From NCBI RefSeq assembly GCF_036231355.1, contig NZ_CP109496.1:682001-746000 (forward strand): a DNA stretch of 64,000 bases. The letters run 5' to 3'. The notes below the pieces were generated by a model. The model was not told the DNA's origin. It saw only the letters and a program-made list of their open reading frames with translations, and made no database searches. Positions 8,279 through 17,686 of this stretch are shown here, piece after piece (positions within the stretch are counted from its first letter, which is position 1; each line of letters starts with the position of its first letter). The stretch comes from Streptomyces sp. NBC_01431 (GTDB lineage Bacteria; Actinomycetota; Actinomycetes; Streptomycetales; Streptomycetaceae). Made by a program: the position numbers and the translations under genes.

Positions 8279-9886
8279 TCAGCGCTGTGCGTACCGGTTC
8301 TCGAAGTCCCGCCAGTCCGACTCCAGTTGCCACTGGAGGGCGGCCTTGGGGCTGGCGTCCAGGAACGCCTGGCAGTCGGCGCCGGGCGGTCGGTCCGCGT
8401 CCGGGGTGTCGTCGCGGCACGGCCGGGCGAAGGTGTCGTAGCGGTCCTGTTCCTGCCACAGGCCGGGGCCTTCGATGAAGGAGTGGTCCAGCGAGGCGCG
8501 CACCATGGTCCTGAGCTGACGAATCGTCACATGTTGTTCCGTTACCGCCTGTTGGAATACAGCGGTGAGGTCGGACCGGCTGACGCCCGGGTCGTCGGTG
8601 GCCAGGGCGACGGGCACACCGGCGTCGAGGTAGGTCCGCAGCGGGTGGCGGTCGCCCTGGACGCGCAGGATTTGGGCGTTGCTGACCAGCGGGGCTTCGA
8701 CCAGCACGTGGCGGCGGCGCATCCGCTCGGTCAGTGCCGCCGGGTCCGTCTCATGGGCGAGGTCGACTCCGTGCCCGATCCGGTCGGCGCCTGCGATGTC
8801 GACGGCTTCGTTGATGTGGAACGTCAGGTCACGGCCGCCGACCCCGTGGAGGCCTTCGGCGAGTTCGCCCGCGTGCAGGCTGACCCGCACCGAAGGGGAG
8901 CGGGACTTGAGGTATCCGACCATCTTCATGTGCAGGGTGTAGTCGCGCAGCGCGATGGGGTCGTCCTCGGGCTGGACCATGTTCACCCCGACCATCCGGC
9001 CGAGCCGCCGTCGTACGAGCTCGAAGCCCAGGATCTGCTCGGCGAAGACATAGCGGGGATCCTGGGCGCGCAGCACCTGGTAGTCGAAGCGGACGCCGAC
9101 CTGACAGGCCCGCGGGGCGGGGCGGTTGTCGCAGCCGAGGAGCTTGCGGGAGTCGCGGACGGCTGCGTCGTTTTCGGCCGCGGTCCGCTGGACCAGGGCC
9201 TGGAACCGCGGATCGGCCGTCAGCCGGGCGTGGAACCGCGCGAGACCGGCCGGCCCCGGATCCTTGAGGTGGATGCCGTCGACCACCTGGTTGAGGGCGC
9301 CCGACGATGGCGTGACCAAGGTCTCCAGGTAGCCGGTGTGTTCCCTGGCCGCGGCCTGCGTCACCTCTGCGAGCATGTCCGCGTCGTGACCGGTCTCGGC
9401 CTCCTCGAACTTGCCGAACGTGGCGAAGAAGTGGTCGTGTCCGGGCTGCGGGTCACCGTCGGGGGGCAGGACGAATCCCCGCATCGACCACGCCTGGACA
9501 GTGTGCCGCCGGAAGGGGCCCGGCGGTAGCGCGTCCTGTGCCGGACGCTGTCCGGCCGCGCAGGGCTGGGGCCCCGGCACCACGACGTAGGTGGTGGCGT
9601 CGATGCACTTGCGGTCCCGTGCCGCGTAGTTGATGAGCGACTCGGCCCGCACCGCGCCACCCAGATGGTGGTGCAGGTCGCCGCCCTTGGGCAACTCCTT
9701 CATGAAGTTCCCGAGTTCGGCGGGTGAGTTGGCGATGCGGGTCAAGTACGCCTGCACTTGCGCCTGTTCACCGTTAAATTCAACTGGTCCCGGCGCGGTG
9801 GCGGCTGCGGGAAGCGCCCCCGCGGCCACCGCCAGCGCCGTCAGAGCGGCCAACACCGGCCACCGGGCTCCGTACCTCTTGCGCAT
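8279..9886 (-). CDS. Secreted adenosine deaminase-like metal hydrolase
   Basis: The 535-residue protein starts at an ATG at 9886 with AGAGGA upstream and has a signal peptide (RYGARWPVLAALTALAVAAGALPAAA). The metal-dependent deaminase motifs appear in order: GGDLHHHLGGA (HxH), VSLHAGE, RIGHGVDL and LATDDPGVS. This is the adenosine/AMP deaminase TIM-barrel, here in an exported form resembling ADGF/CECR1-like or secreted bacterial purine deaminases. A Cys/Pro-rich insertion follows the HxH region. It should deaminate extracellular adenosine or a related 6-aminopurine nucleoside. It lies divergent from the HEAT-like gene. The minus-strand frame stays open far upstream, but that part is an antisense shadow. 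Confidence 0.8.
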   Translation of the reverse strand: MRKRYGARWPVLAALTALAVAAGALPAAATAPGPVEFNGEQAQVQAYLTRIANSPAELGNFMKELPKGGDLHHHLGGAVRAESLINYAARDRKCIDATTYVVVPGPQPCAAGQRPAQDALPPGPFRRHTVQAWSMRGFVLPPDGDPQPGHDHFFATFGKFEEAETGHDADMLAEVTQAAAREHTGYLETLVTPSSGALNQVVDGIHLKDPGPAGLARFHARLTADPRFQALVQRTAAENDAAVRDSRKLLGCDNRPAPRACQVGVRFDYQVLRAQDPRYVFAEQILGFELVRRRLGRMVGVNMVQPEDDPIALRDYTLHMKMVGYLKSRSPSVRVSLHAGELAEGLHGVGGRDLTFHINEAVDIAGADRIGHGVDLAHETDPAALTERMRRRHVLVEAPLVSNAQILRVQGDRHPLRTYLDAGVPVALATDDPGVSRSDLTAVFQQAVTEQHVTIRQLRTMVRASLDHSFIEGPGLWQEQDRYDTFARPCRDDTPDADRPPGADCQAFLDASPKAALQWQLESDWRDFENRYAQR

Positions 9887-10066
9887 GTCGTTCCTCTCTT
9901 CGCCCGCGACCTCGTCCGACAGGGTGCGGCGGGGCCGGGCATGTGCAGGAGCCCCTCCCCTCACGGCCGCCCCGTCATACGCACCGGACACCAGGGGGCA
10001 GTCCGGGTAGGCGGCTGGGGCGACCGGCCCGGTCCGGTGTCGGACCCGGCTGGCACGATGCTCCGC

Positions 10067-12256
10067 ATGGAACTCGTACGCCCCCTCGACGGCCTGGACT
10101 CCCACCCCTGGTCCACCTTCTCCCATGCCTACGGCAGCGCGGACGACCTCCCGGATCTGCTGCGGGCACTGGTCGGTGCCGACGCGGCCGCGGCGGACGA
10201 GGCCCTGTCGCAGCTGTACGGGAGCCTGCTGCACCAGGGCACCGTTTACGCGGCCAGCGCGGAGTCGGTGCCGTTCCTGGCCAGGATCGCGGTGGCCGGC
10301 CACCGGACGGCCGACGTACTCGCGCTGCTCGGTGGCATGGCCGAGAGCGAGGACGAGCACGGCATGGCACCGGGCACGCTCCGGACGGCGCTGGCCGGTC
10401 AACTCCCGTTGCTTCTCACGCTGTTGACCGGCGCCGACCCCATCGTCCGGCGGACCGCCGCCTGGGCGGTGTCCCACACCCGCGCCGCCACGAGCGTGCT
10501 GCCTGCCCTCGGTGAGCGATGGGAGGAGGAGTCCGAGCCACTGGCACGCGCGGAGGTGCTGGCCGGGATCACCCGGCTCGACCCGTCGGCCGGTGCTGCG
10601 CGGGCCGCCACCGTCCTGGGCCCGTCCCAGCCGGCCGCACTGCGCATGGCCGCCGTCTTCGCCCGTCTCGACGCCGGCGCGCCCTGGACCGAGGCGCTCC
10701 ACACGACGATGCTGTCGTTGCTGCCCGCCGAGCCGTTGCGTTCCGACTTCGACATGGAACGCGCCGAACCGCTGGCAGCCGTTGTCGAGGCACTGCTCGG
10801 GCGCGGCCGGGGTGCGGACCGGGAGGGAGCGTTCGCCCTCATCGACGCCTCGTTGCGCGACAGCCGGGCCGAGGTACGTGAAGAGGCTTTGTGGGCGGCC
10901 GACCGTGCCTGCATGCTCTCCCGCGGCGCCCCGCAGCGATTGGTGCCGGGGCTGTGTGCGGCGGCCGTTGACGAGGAGGCCGTGGTCGCGTTGTCGGGCC
11001 TGCTCGGTGGTCTTGGCACCGCCGCCGCACCGGCCGCGGACGTGCTGGCCCCGCTCGCGGGCCGGGACCCCGAGCACGACGACGATGAGGCGGACCGGGC
11101 ACTTGCCGCGCTCGTGCTGGTCGCGCCCGCACAGGCCGCGCCGCTCCTGGCCGCCGGGCTCGGGCGGCGCCCGCGGGCGCTCGACGCGGCGGCCGGGTTC
11201 CTGAGGCCGACAGCCTCCGCCTTCCCGTACGACGGCGAACTCCTTGACGCCGTGCGGCGCCGGCTCGCCCGGCCCGAGGACCTGAGCGGCAATGAACCAG
11301 GGCTGCTGACGGGCCTGCTCGCCGAGTGGGGCAGCCTGGCCGCCGCGGCCCTGCCCGAGCTGTACGCGGCCCTTGCGCGCTTCCCGGCGGCCGCCCGCGC
11401 CGTCGCCGCCATCGCCGCCGACAGTGCTCCCGGCGAACGCGCGCGGGTGGTGGGGGTGTTGCGGGCAGCCGCCGACCAGGGGTCGATTCCGGCGGCGAAG
11501 GCGGTGTTCGACCTCGCGGGCGAGCACGAGCCCCTGCTGCGCTGCCTCGATCGGGACATCCGGCTCGGCGGCCGAGGTCTCACGGAGGCCGCGGGGGCGG
11601 CCGGCCCGCTCGGTACCCGGGCGGCTGAGCTTGCCCCTGTGCTGCGTGCGGCACTCGCCGGCGGGGGCGGCGGCATGGGTACGCCCACGCTGGACGCGGA
11701 CATCGCGATCGCCGGGGCCCTGTGGCACATCACGGGTGACGCGGCCGAGGCGGTCGCTGTCCTGGACTCGGTCTTCGAGCGGGCCCAGCACAACCCCTGG
11801 TCCCAGTGGTCCATGGTGCGGGCGGCGCGCACGACCGCACTCCTCGGTCCTGCGGGGCGGCCGCTCACCGCCCGTCTGGAAGCACTGCTGGACGATCCGG
11901 TGCAAGCTCCTGCCGCGGCCCTGGCACTCACGGCCGTGGCGGAACCAGCCTCCCTGGATCGCATCGCGCTCGCCGCCGCCGTGCTGTGGTCCGCCGAACG
12001 GGACGCCGATCCGACAGGTGCCTGTGACGCCCTGGAAGCCCTCGGCGCGGACGCCCTGACAGCCGATCACCTGCGCCGGCTGTCCGACCTGGCTGAGGGC
12101 GATGCCCGGGTCGTCCGCTCGGGAGTGGAAGGACGTGTCATTCGCCAGGACGAGGCCTTCCGGATCCGCGCCCGTGGCCTCCTCGCCGCCCGCGCGGCGA
12201 ACCGGGCCGACGCACCGGGCCCAGGAGCGCGGGGCAGAGGACACGGAGCCCAGTAG
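10067..12256 (+). CDS. HEAT-repeat-like protein of unknown function
   Basis: The 729-residue protein is almost entirely helical, with repeating 35-40-residue Ala/Leu-rich units (for example ESVPFLARIAVAGHRTADVLALL and RLDPSAGAARAATVLG) that fit alpha-solenoid HEAT or PBS-lyase-like repeats. The N-terminus (MELVRPLDGLDSHPWSTFSHAYGSA and QGTVYAASAESVPFL) is typical of a large actinobacterial family annotated only as HEAT-domain proteins. An in-frame ATG at 10058 is also possible. There is no signal peptide or membrane segment, so it is probably a cytoplasmic scaffold or binding protein. The HAD gene follows after 31 bp and may be co-transcribed. Confidence 0.65.
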   Translation: MELVRPLDGLDSHPWSTFSHAYGSADDLPDLLRALVGADAAAADEALSQLYGSLLHQGTVYAASAESVPFLARIAVAGHRTADVLALLGGMAESEDEHGMAPGTLRTALAGQLPLLLTLLTGADPIVRRTAAWAVSHTRAATSVLPALGERWEEESEPLARAEVLAGITRLDPSAGAARAATVLGPSQPAALRMAAVFARLDAGAPWTEALHTTMLSLLPAEPLRSDFDMERAEPLAAVVEALLGRGRGADREGAFALIDASLRDSRAEVREEALWAADRACMLSRGAPQRLVPGLCAAAVDEEAVVALSGLLGGLGTAAAPAADVLAPLAGRDPEHDDDEADRALAALVLVAPAQAAPLLAAGLGRRPRALDAAAGFLRPTASAFPYDGELLDAVRRRLARPEDLSGNEPGLLTGLLAEWGSLAAAALPELYAALARFPAAARAVAAIAADSAPGERARVVGVLRAAADQGSIPAAKAVFDLAGEHEPLLRCLDRDIRLGGRGLTEAAGAAGPLGTRAAELAPVLRAALAGGGGGMGTPTLDADIAIAGALWHITGDAAEAVAVLDSVFERAQHNPWSQWSMVRAARTTALLGPAGRPLTARLEALLDDPVQAPAAALALTAVAEPASLDRIALAAAVLWSAERDADPTGACDALEALGADALTADHLRRLSDLAEGDARVVRSGVEGRVIRQDEAFRIRARGLLAARAANRADAPGPGARGRGHGAQ

Positions 12257-12287
12257 GGTGAGCCGCCCGGGTTGGAAAGGTGCCGGC

Positions 12288-12989
12288 ATGGCGCGGTTGC
12301 GCGTACTCGCGCTTGATTTCGTCGGCACCCTGGCCGGGCACGGGCCCGCCCCGGACGGGCAGTTGGTGGTCGAAGCAATCCGGGGCCTGCCCGGGGTGGT
12401 GGTCCCGGACGGTTTCGCCACCCGGTTCGATCTCGTCACCCGCCGGCTGCGGCAGAGCGACCGCGCGCGGGGCGTACGCAGTTCCTTCGCGACACGGCTG
12501 CGGCGCAGCGCCCTGGAGTGCGGCGCGGTCGTCCCCGATCTGAGGCTCGCCACCCAAGCGGTGTTCACCGCGCTGCCCGACGCGACGGTCGATCCGCGCG
12601 CGGCGGCGGCGCTTCGGCGGCTGCACGCGGGCGGTCTGCGCTGTGTGCTGGCTTCCAATACCGATCGCCCCGAGCCGGTACGGCTGCGCACCCTGCGATC
12701 CGCCTCGATCGCGGACTGCTTCGACGCACTCGTGCTCTCCGGCACGCTCGGCGTGGGCAAACCGGACCCCCGCTTCTATGCCGCGGTGGCCGCGGCGGCG
12801 GGCTGTCCGCCCGAGGAAGTCCTGTTCGTCGGGGACAATCCGCACACCGACGCCTTCTGCCCGCACGCCTACGGCATGTCCGCCGTGCTCATCACCTCCT
12901 CGCCCCGCCCGCCGGACCTGCCCGCCCGGATCGGCACGATCGGACACCTCAGCGAGCTGTCCGCCCACCTGGACCGCATCAGCCGCTGA
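12288..12989 (+). CDS. HAD-superfamily hydrolase-like protein with altered motif I
   Basis: The 233-residue protein has the HAD order: motif I LALDFVGTLAG with D10 as nucleophile, a cap domain, motif II LASNTD, motif III with Lys in GVGKPDPRFYAA, and motif IV LFVGDNPHTDAF. Motif I carries Val at position 12 where phosphatases have a second Asp (DxDGT), so the acid/base residue is missing. Such replacements occur in dehalogenase-like and some non-phosphatase HADs. Start ATG 12288 has GGAAAGG upstream. Its stop is 7 bp from the stop of the convergent TetR gene. The substrate is unknown. Confidence 0.75.
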   Translation: MARLRVLALDFVGTLAGHGPAPDGQLVVEAIRGLPGVVVPDGFATRFDLVTRRLRQSDRARGVRSSFATRLRRSALECGAVVPDLRLATQAVFTALPDATVDPRAAAALRRLHAGGLRCVLASNTDRPEPVRLRTLRSASIADCFDALVLSGTLGVGKPDPRFYAAVAAAAGCPPEEVLFVGDNPHTDAFCPHAYGMSAVLITSSPRPPDLPARIGTIGHLSELSAHLDRISR

Positions 12990-12996
12990 CGGCTGC

Positions 12997-13575
12997 TCAC
13001 CTTCCGGGAGCGCCCACGCGCAGCCCGTCCATCACGAGGTCCATGAGCCGGCCGGCCCGCGACTGCCAGTCTCCGTGCGGGTCGATCTGCCAGAGCCCGG
13101 CGATGGCGAGCACGAAGTCGTCGGGGGTGACTCCGGGACGGATGGTGCCCGCCTCCTCGTTCGCCCGCAGCAACAGCTCCACGGCGGAGAGCACCGGCTC
13201 GTAGCCGAGCCCGGCCAGGCTGCCGCATGAGCTGGTGGCCTGGCGCATCGCGTCGGCGAGGCCTGCCTTGGCCATGGCGTACTGGGTCAGGCGGTCCATC
13301 CACTCGCGCAGGGCCCGGTCGGGCGCGCGGGTTTCGAGCAGGTGCGACGCGGCGTCGGACACCTGCTGGACTTCGTAGCGGTAGACCTCCAGGACGAGGG
13401 CCTCGCGGCTGGGGAAGTTGCGGTAGAACGTCCCCTGCCCGACGCAGGCCTTCTTCGCGATGGCGCTGAGCGGGACGTCGGCCGAGTGCGTCAGCTCCAC
13501 CAGTGCGACTTCCAGGATGCGTTCGCGATTGCGCTGCGCGTCGGCACGCAGCTTCGCGTCCTTGTTGTCTCCCAC
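12997..13575 (-). CDS. TetR-family transcriptional regulator
   Basis: The 192-residue protein starts at a GTG at 13575 with GGAGGGAGGA upstream. Residues ~10-60 form the TetR DNA-binding domain (RADAQRNRERILEVALVEL, then a helix-turn-helix LSAIAKKACVGQGTFYRNFPSREALVLEVY). The remaining helices resemble the SbtR-like ligand domain. Two 18-bp inverted repeats lie 68 and 99 bp upstream, so it probably represses itself, and may also act on the molybdenum hydroxylase operon 290 bp further on. The ligand cannot be predicted from the sequence. Confidence 0.85.
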   Translation of the reverse strand: MGDNKDAKLRADAQRNRERILEVALVELTHSADVPLSAIAKKACVGQGTFYRNFPSREALVLEVYRYEVQQVSDAASHLLETRAPDRALREWMDRLTQYAMAKAGLADAMRQATSSCGSLAGLGYEPVLSAVELLLRANEEAGTIRPGVTPDDFVLAIAGLWQIDPHGDWQSRAGRLMDLVMDGLRVGAPGR

Positions 13576-13642
13576 TCGTCCTCCCTCCACGCACACTCCC
13601 GTGCACGCGCTTCCCAGCGCCGCGCCAGAAATACCCTTGCTA

Positions 13643-13660
13643 AGCGGACAACTGTCCACT
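13643..13660. promoter_or_regulatory. Probable TetR operator box 1
   Basis: AGCGGACAACTGTCCACT is an 8+2+8 inverted repeat with one mismatch, matching the box at 13674. It lies upstream of the TetR start at 13575. Confidence 0.6.
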
Positions 13661-13673
13661 AGGTTCAACTCCC

Positions 13674-13691
13674 AGCGGACACTTGTCCGCT
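13674..13691. promoter_or_regulatory. Probable TetR operator box 2
   Basis: AGCGGACACTTGTCCGCT is a perfect 8+2+8 inverted repeat. Its centre is 31 bp, about three helical turns, from box 1, so two dimers could bind the same DNA face. It lies in the gap between the TetR gene and the hydroxylase operon. Confidence 0.65.
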
Positions 13692-13980
13692 TGGGCCCAC
13701 CATAGCGGCAGACACAGCTCGTACGGGCGATCGGTGGCGATCGCGGCCGGCTCCCCCGCCGCCGCACCGCCGGGCCCGGGACGACACCTTCTACGTACAG
13801 CGCCACCCCTCATGTACCGCCCGCACGCGGTGTCCGCATCACGCACGGTCCGCCGGGAGCACCGCGTACGCCGCGACGGCCGCCAGGTGACAGGCACGGC
13901 TCGGCGCTCGGTCGACCACGTCGGCAAGGGGCCCGCGCCTCGGCACCCGCCGCGCACCTTCACGCGAAAGAAGGCTGATC

Positions 13981-14562
13981 ATGGCCCCATCGACGTCCAG
14001 CGCCATCGCCCTCACCGTCAACGGCGAAAAGCACACCCTGCCCGTCGACCACCGCACCACCCTGCTCGACGCGCTGCGCGAGCGCCTCGACCTGACCGGC
14101 ACCAAGAAGGGCTGCGACCAGGGCCAGTGCGGCGCTTGTACGGTGCTGATCGACGGGCGCCGGGCCCTGTCCTGCCTGCAACTCGCCGTCGCTGCCGAGG
14201 AACGCGAGATCACCACCATCGAAGGGGTGGCCCAGGGCGATCAACTGCACCCGGTGCAGCAGGCGTTCCTCGATCTCGACGGCTATCAGTGCGGCTACTG
14301 CACACCGGGGCAGATCTGTTCGGCGATCGCGGTGATCGAGGAGCACGCGGCGGGCTGGCCCAGCGCCGCGACGACCGACGTGCGGCCCGAAGCGGGCGTG
14401 CCGGCGCTCACCGCCGAGGAGATCCGGGAGCGGATGAGCGGCAATCTGTGCCGCTGCGGCGCGTACGTCTCGATCGTGCAGGCGGTGGCGAGGGCCGCCG
14501 AATCCGCGCAGGCCCCGCCAGGCGATTCGGGCGACGCCGCCGGAAAGGGCGTGGCGGCATGA
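13981..14562 (+). CDS. Molybdenum hydroxylase (xanthine/aldehyde dehydrogenase type), 2Fe-2S subunit
   Basis: The 193-residue protein has the two [2Fe-2S] sites of small subunits of this family: a plant-ferredoxin-like cluster in GCDQGQCGACTVLIDG plus LSC, and a helical-domain cluster in CGYCTPGQICS with GNLCRCGAY. It passes electrons from the molybdenum centre to FAD. There is no Tat signal, unlike the periplasmic PaoA protein, so it is probably cytoplasmic. AGAAGG precedes the ATG. It overlaps the FAD subunit by ATGA, indicating translational coupling. An insertion (WPSAATTDVRPEAG) separates the cluster motifs, as in the YagT/PaoA branch. Confidence 0.92.
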   Translation: MAPSTSSAIALTVNGEKHTLPVDHRTTLLDALRERLDLTGTKKGCDQGQCGACTVLIDGRRALSCLQLAVAAEEREITTIEGVAQGDQLHPVQQAFLDLDGYQCGYCTPGQICSAIAVIEEHAAGWPSAATTDVRPEAGVPALTAEEIRERMSGNLCRCGAYVSIVQAVARAAESAQAPPGDSGDAAGKGVAA

Positions 14563-15551
14563 GGGAGTTCGGCTATCGGCGTGTGTTCGACGTGCCCGGC
14601 GCGGTCGCGCTGCTCGGCACCGACCCCGAGGCGCGCTACCTCGGCGGCGGCACCAATCTGGTCGACCTGATGAAGGCCGGGGTGGAGCGGCCGGCCCTGC
14701 TCGTGGACGTACGCGAACTCCCCCTCGACCACATCGAGGCCACGGCGGACGGCGGGCTGCGCATCGGCGCGACCGTCACCAACAGCGACCTCGCCGCCCA
14801 TCCCGACGTACGGCTCCGCTATCCGGCACTGGCGCAGGCCGTGCTGGCCGGGGCGTCGGGCCAGTTGCGCAACATGGCGACGGTCGGCGGAAACCTCCTC
14901 CAGCGCACCCGCTGCGGCTACTTCGTCGATGCGACCAAACCCTGCAACAAGCGGGCCCCCGGCACTGGTTGCCCCGCCATCGCGGGTGAGCACCACAATC
15001 ACGCGATCCTCGGCGCCTCGGAGCACTGCGTCGCCGTCCACCCCTCCGACATGGGCGTGGCGCTGGCCGCCTTCGACGCGGTCGTCTCGTACGAAACGGC
15101 GGACGGGCCCGGCGAGTTGCCTCTCGCGGAGTTCTATCGTCCGGTCGGCCGGACCCCGCATCTGGAGACCGCGCTGCCGTCCGGCGCGCTGATCACCGCC
15201 GTCACCCTGCCGCCGGCTCCGGTCGCCGCCGCTTCCCGCTACCGCAAGGTGCGCGAGCGCGCTTCCTACGCGTTCGCCATCGGCTCGCTCGCCGCCGCGC
15301 TCGACGTCCGGGACGGGAGGGTGCACGAGGTGCGCCTCGCCTTCGGCGCGGTGGCGTCCCGGCCGTGGCGGGCACGTGAGGCCGAGCGGGTGCTGACCGG
15401 CGGTCCGGCAACCGCCGAGGCGTTCGCCGCGGCCGCGGACGCCGAACTGGCAGTCGCCAAGGTGCTGCCCGACAACGGATACAAGGTGACGTTGATGCGC
15501 AATCTGGTCGTGGCCCTGCTGACCGAGCTCACCGAGGAGGCTGCCCGATGA
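14559..15551 (+). CDS. Molybdenum hydroxylase, FAD-binding subunit
   Basis: The 330-residue protein has the FAD-binding pattern of the medium subunit (RYLGGGTNLVDLMKAG and NMATVGGNLLQRTRC) and a C-terminal CO-dehydrogenase-flavoprotein-like domain. It also carries the Cys-rich insertion CGYFVDATKPCNKRAPGTGC ... EHC seen in the PaoB/YagS branch, where it holds an extra [4Fe-4S] cluster. This places the enzyme with the YagTSR-type aldehyde oxidoreductases more than with classic xanthine dehydrogenase. It overlaps both neighbours by 4 bp. Confidence 0.92.
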   Translation: MREFGYRRVFDVPGAVALLGTDPEARYLGGGTNLVDLMKAGVERPALLVDVRELPLDHIEATADGGLRIGATVTNSDLAAHPDVRLRYPALAQAVLAGASGQLRNMATVGGNLLQRTRCGYFVDATKPCNKRAPGTGCPAIAGEHHNHAILGASEHCVAVHPSDMGVALAAFDAVVSYETADGPGELPLAEFYRPVGRTPHLETALPSGALITAVTLPPAPVAAASRYRKVRERASYAFAIGSLAAALDVRDGRVHEVRLAFGAVASRPWRAREAERVLTGGPATAEAFAAAADAELAVAKVLPDNGYKVTLMRNLVVALLTELTEEAAR

Positions 15552-17686
15552 CGACCACGCCCACCACGGCGGTGACGGGATCCGTCGGCAGCGCCCACAC
15601 GCGGGTGGAGGGCCGCGACAAGGTCACCGGCGCGGCCCGTTACGCCGCGGACCTTCCCTTCGCCGAACTCGCGCACGGCTGGCTGGTGTTGTCGACAGTG
15701 GCTCGCGGGCGGGTCCGCTCGGTGGAGTCGGCACCCGTCCTCGCCATGCCGGGCGTCCTGACGGTCTTGCACCACGGGAACGCGCCGCGCGTCGACGGTG
15801 ACTACTCCGGCCTCCTGGGCCGCCCCGACCCGATCGTCGCGTGCTTCCAGAACGATCAAGTCCCGTGCGCGGGCTGGCCGGTGGCGCTGGTCGTGGCGGA
15901 GACGCCCGAGCAGGCCAGGGAGGCAGCCGAAGCGCTGGTCGTCCATTACGACGAGGAGCCGCACGACGTCGACTTCGCGGCCGGACGCCCCGGAACGTAC
16001 ACGCCCGAGAACTCCCCCGCGCTTCAGGCGGAGACGGACAAGGGAGACCTCGAAGCCCAACTCGCCTCTTCCGCCGTCGTGGTGGACGCCGAGTACAGCA
16101 CGCCGGAGGAGTACCACAGTCCACTGGAGCCACATGCGGCGACGGCGCGCTGGGAGGGCGGACGTCTCGAAGTAGTCGACTCCAACCAGGGCACCATGTG
16201 GGTCGCGGACGAACTCGCGAAGCTGTTCTCCCTCGATCCGGCGTCGGTGCGGGTGCGTTCCGAGCACATCGGCGGAGCCTTCGGCTCCAAGGGGTTGCGT
16301 CCGCACCAGGTGCTCGCCGTGATGGCCGCGACCGTCCTGGACCGCCCGGTCCGCGTCGTACTGACGCGCCGTCAGATGTTCTCGGTGGTCGGCTACCGCA
16401 GCCCCACCGCGCAGCGCGTCAGGCTCGGCGCGGACGCCGACGGACGGCTGCGCGCGCTCGACCACCAGGCCCACAACCAGACCTCGCGCGTGCACGAATT
16501 CGTGGAGCAGAGCGCCTCGATCGGGCGCGTGATGTACGACGCCGACGCGCACCACACCGTGAACCGGGTGGTTCCACTCGATGTGTCCACCCCCACGTGG
16601 ATGCGCGCACCGGGCGAGGCGCCGGGCTCGTTCGCACTGGAGTCGGCGCTCGACGAGCTCGCCGAGAAGTGCGGCATGGACCCGATCGCGCTGCGCGCCC
16701 GCAACGAGCCGGTCGCCGGGCCGGTCTCCGGGCTCCCGTTCAGCAGCCGCAATGTGCTCGCCTGTTTCGCGGAGGGGGCCCGCAGGTTCGGCTGGGCGGA
16801 GCGGGACCCGCGCCCAGGGCTGCGGCGCGAAGGGCGCTGGCTGCTGGGGACCGGCACCGCGGCGGCCACGTACCCCTCGGGAGTCGCACCGTCCACGGCC
16901 GCGGTGACGGCGGAGGCCGACGGCACCTTCACCGTCCGGATCAGCGCGGCGGACATCGGAACGGGGGCGCGGACCGCGCTGACCCTGATCGCCGCGGACG
17001 GGCTTGAGGTCGAGCCGCGGCGGGTCCGGGTGCGGATCGGGGACAGCGACTTCGGCCCGGCGATGGTCGCGGGCGGCTCCATGGGCACCCGCTCCTGGGC
17101 GTGGGCGGTCATGGCGGCGGTGGCCGAGCTGCGGGAGCGGCTGGTTCCGGGCGGCGACATTCCGCCGCAGGGGGTGACCGCGCGCTCGGACACCTCTGCG
17201 GCGGTAGGCGCTCTGGTGGCGAAGGAACGGCACTCCTTCGGCGCGCAGTTCGCCGAGGTCGCCGTGGACACCACCAGCGGCGAGGTGCGTGTGCGCCGCA
17301 TGCTCGGCATCTTCGCCGCGGGCCGGATCGTGAACCCGCTGACGGCGCGCAGTCAGCTCGTGGGCGGGATGACGTGGGGAATCTCGATGGCGCTGCACGA
17401 GGAGGCGGCCCGGGACCGGGCTTCGGGCTCGCACGTGGGCGCAGACTTCGCGGGCTACCACTTCGCGGCCAACGCCGACGTACCGGTCATCGAGGCGGAC
17501 TGGGTGGACGACCCGGACGCGGACGATCCCGTTGGGATCAAGGGCATCGGCGAGATCGGGATCGTCGGGGCCGCTGCCGCCATCGCCAACGCGGTGTGGC
17601 ATGCGACCGGCGTACGCCACCGGGACCTGCCGATCCGTCCCGACCGGGTGCTGCGCGCGGGCACCGGCCGGGCCGCCGCCCACTGA
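15548..17686 (+). CDS. Molybdenum hydroxylase, molybdopterin-binding catalytic subunit
   Basis: The 712-residue protein begins with the aldehyde-oxidase-like a/b hammerhead domain (RVEGRDKVTGAARYAADL), then the molybdopterin-binding domains (GGAFGSKG, PSWMRAPGEAPG-like segment at about residue 350, GSMGTRSW). It ends with GIKGIGEIGIVGAAAA, whose Glu fits the catalytic base of the family. The substrate is an aldehyde or N-heterocycle; the [4Fe-4S]-type partner subunit favours aldehydes. It overlaps the FAD subunit by ATGA and is followed after 37 bp by the XdhC-type maturation gene, forming a complete four-gene operon. Confidence 0.92.
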   Translation: MTTTPTTAVTGSVGSAHTRVEGRDKVTGAARYAADLPFAELAHGWLVLSTVARGRVRSVESAPVLAMPGVLTVLHHGNAPRVDGDYSGLLGRPDPIVACFQNDQVPCAGWPVALVVAETPEQAREAAEALVVHYDEEPHDVDFAAGRPGTYTPENSPALQAETDKGDLEAQLASSAVVVDAEYSTPEEYHSPLEPHAATARWEGGRLEVVDSNQGTMWVADELAKLFSLDPASVRVRSEHIGGAFGSKGLRPHQVLAVMAATVLDRPVRVVLTRRQMFSVVGYRSPTAQRVRLGADADGRLRALDHQAHNQTSRVHEFVEQSASIGRVMYDADAHHTVNRVVPLDVSTPTWMRAPGEAPGSFALESALDELAEKCGMDPIALRARNEPVAGPVSGLPFSSRNVLACFAEGARRFGWAERDPRPGLRREGRWLLGTGTAAATYPSGVAPSTAAVTAEADGTFTVRISAADIGTGARTALTLIAADGLEVEPRRVRVRIGDSDFGPAMVAGGSMGTRSWAWAVMAAVAELRERLVPGGDIPPQGVTARSDTSAAVGALVAKERHSFGAQFAEVAVDTTSGEVRVRRMLGIFAAGRIVNPLTARSQLVGGMTWGISMALHEEAARDRASGSHVGADFAGYHFAANADVPVIEADWVDDPDADDPVGIKGIGEIGIVGAAAAIANAVWHATGVRHRDLPIRPDRVLRAGTGRAAAH

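Noticed and set aside
8279..12760. A 1493-codon open frame on the minus strand
   Set aside because: Only 8279-9886 has family motifs, a signal peptide and a ribosome binding site. The rest is antisense to the HEAT-like and HAD genes and reads as low-complexity Arg/Gly/Ser protein, a typical shadow of GC-rich codons.
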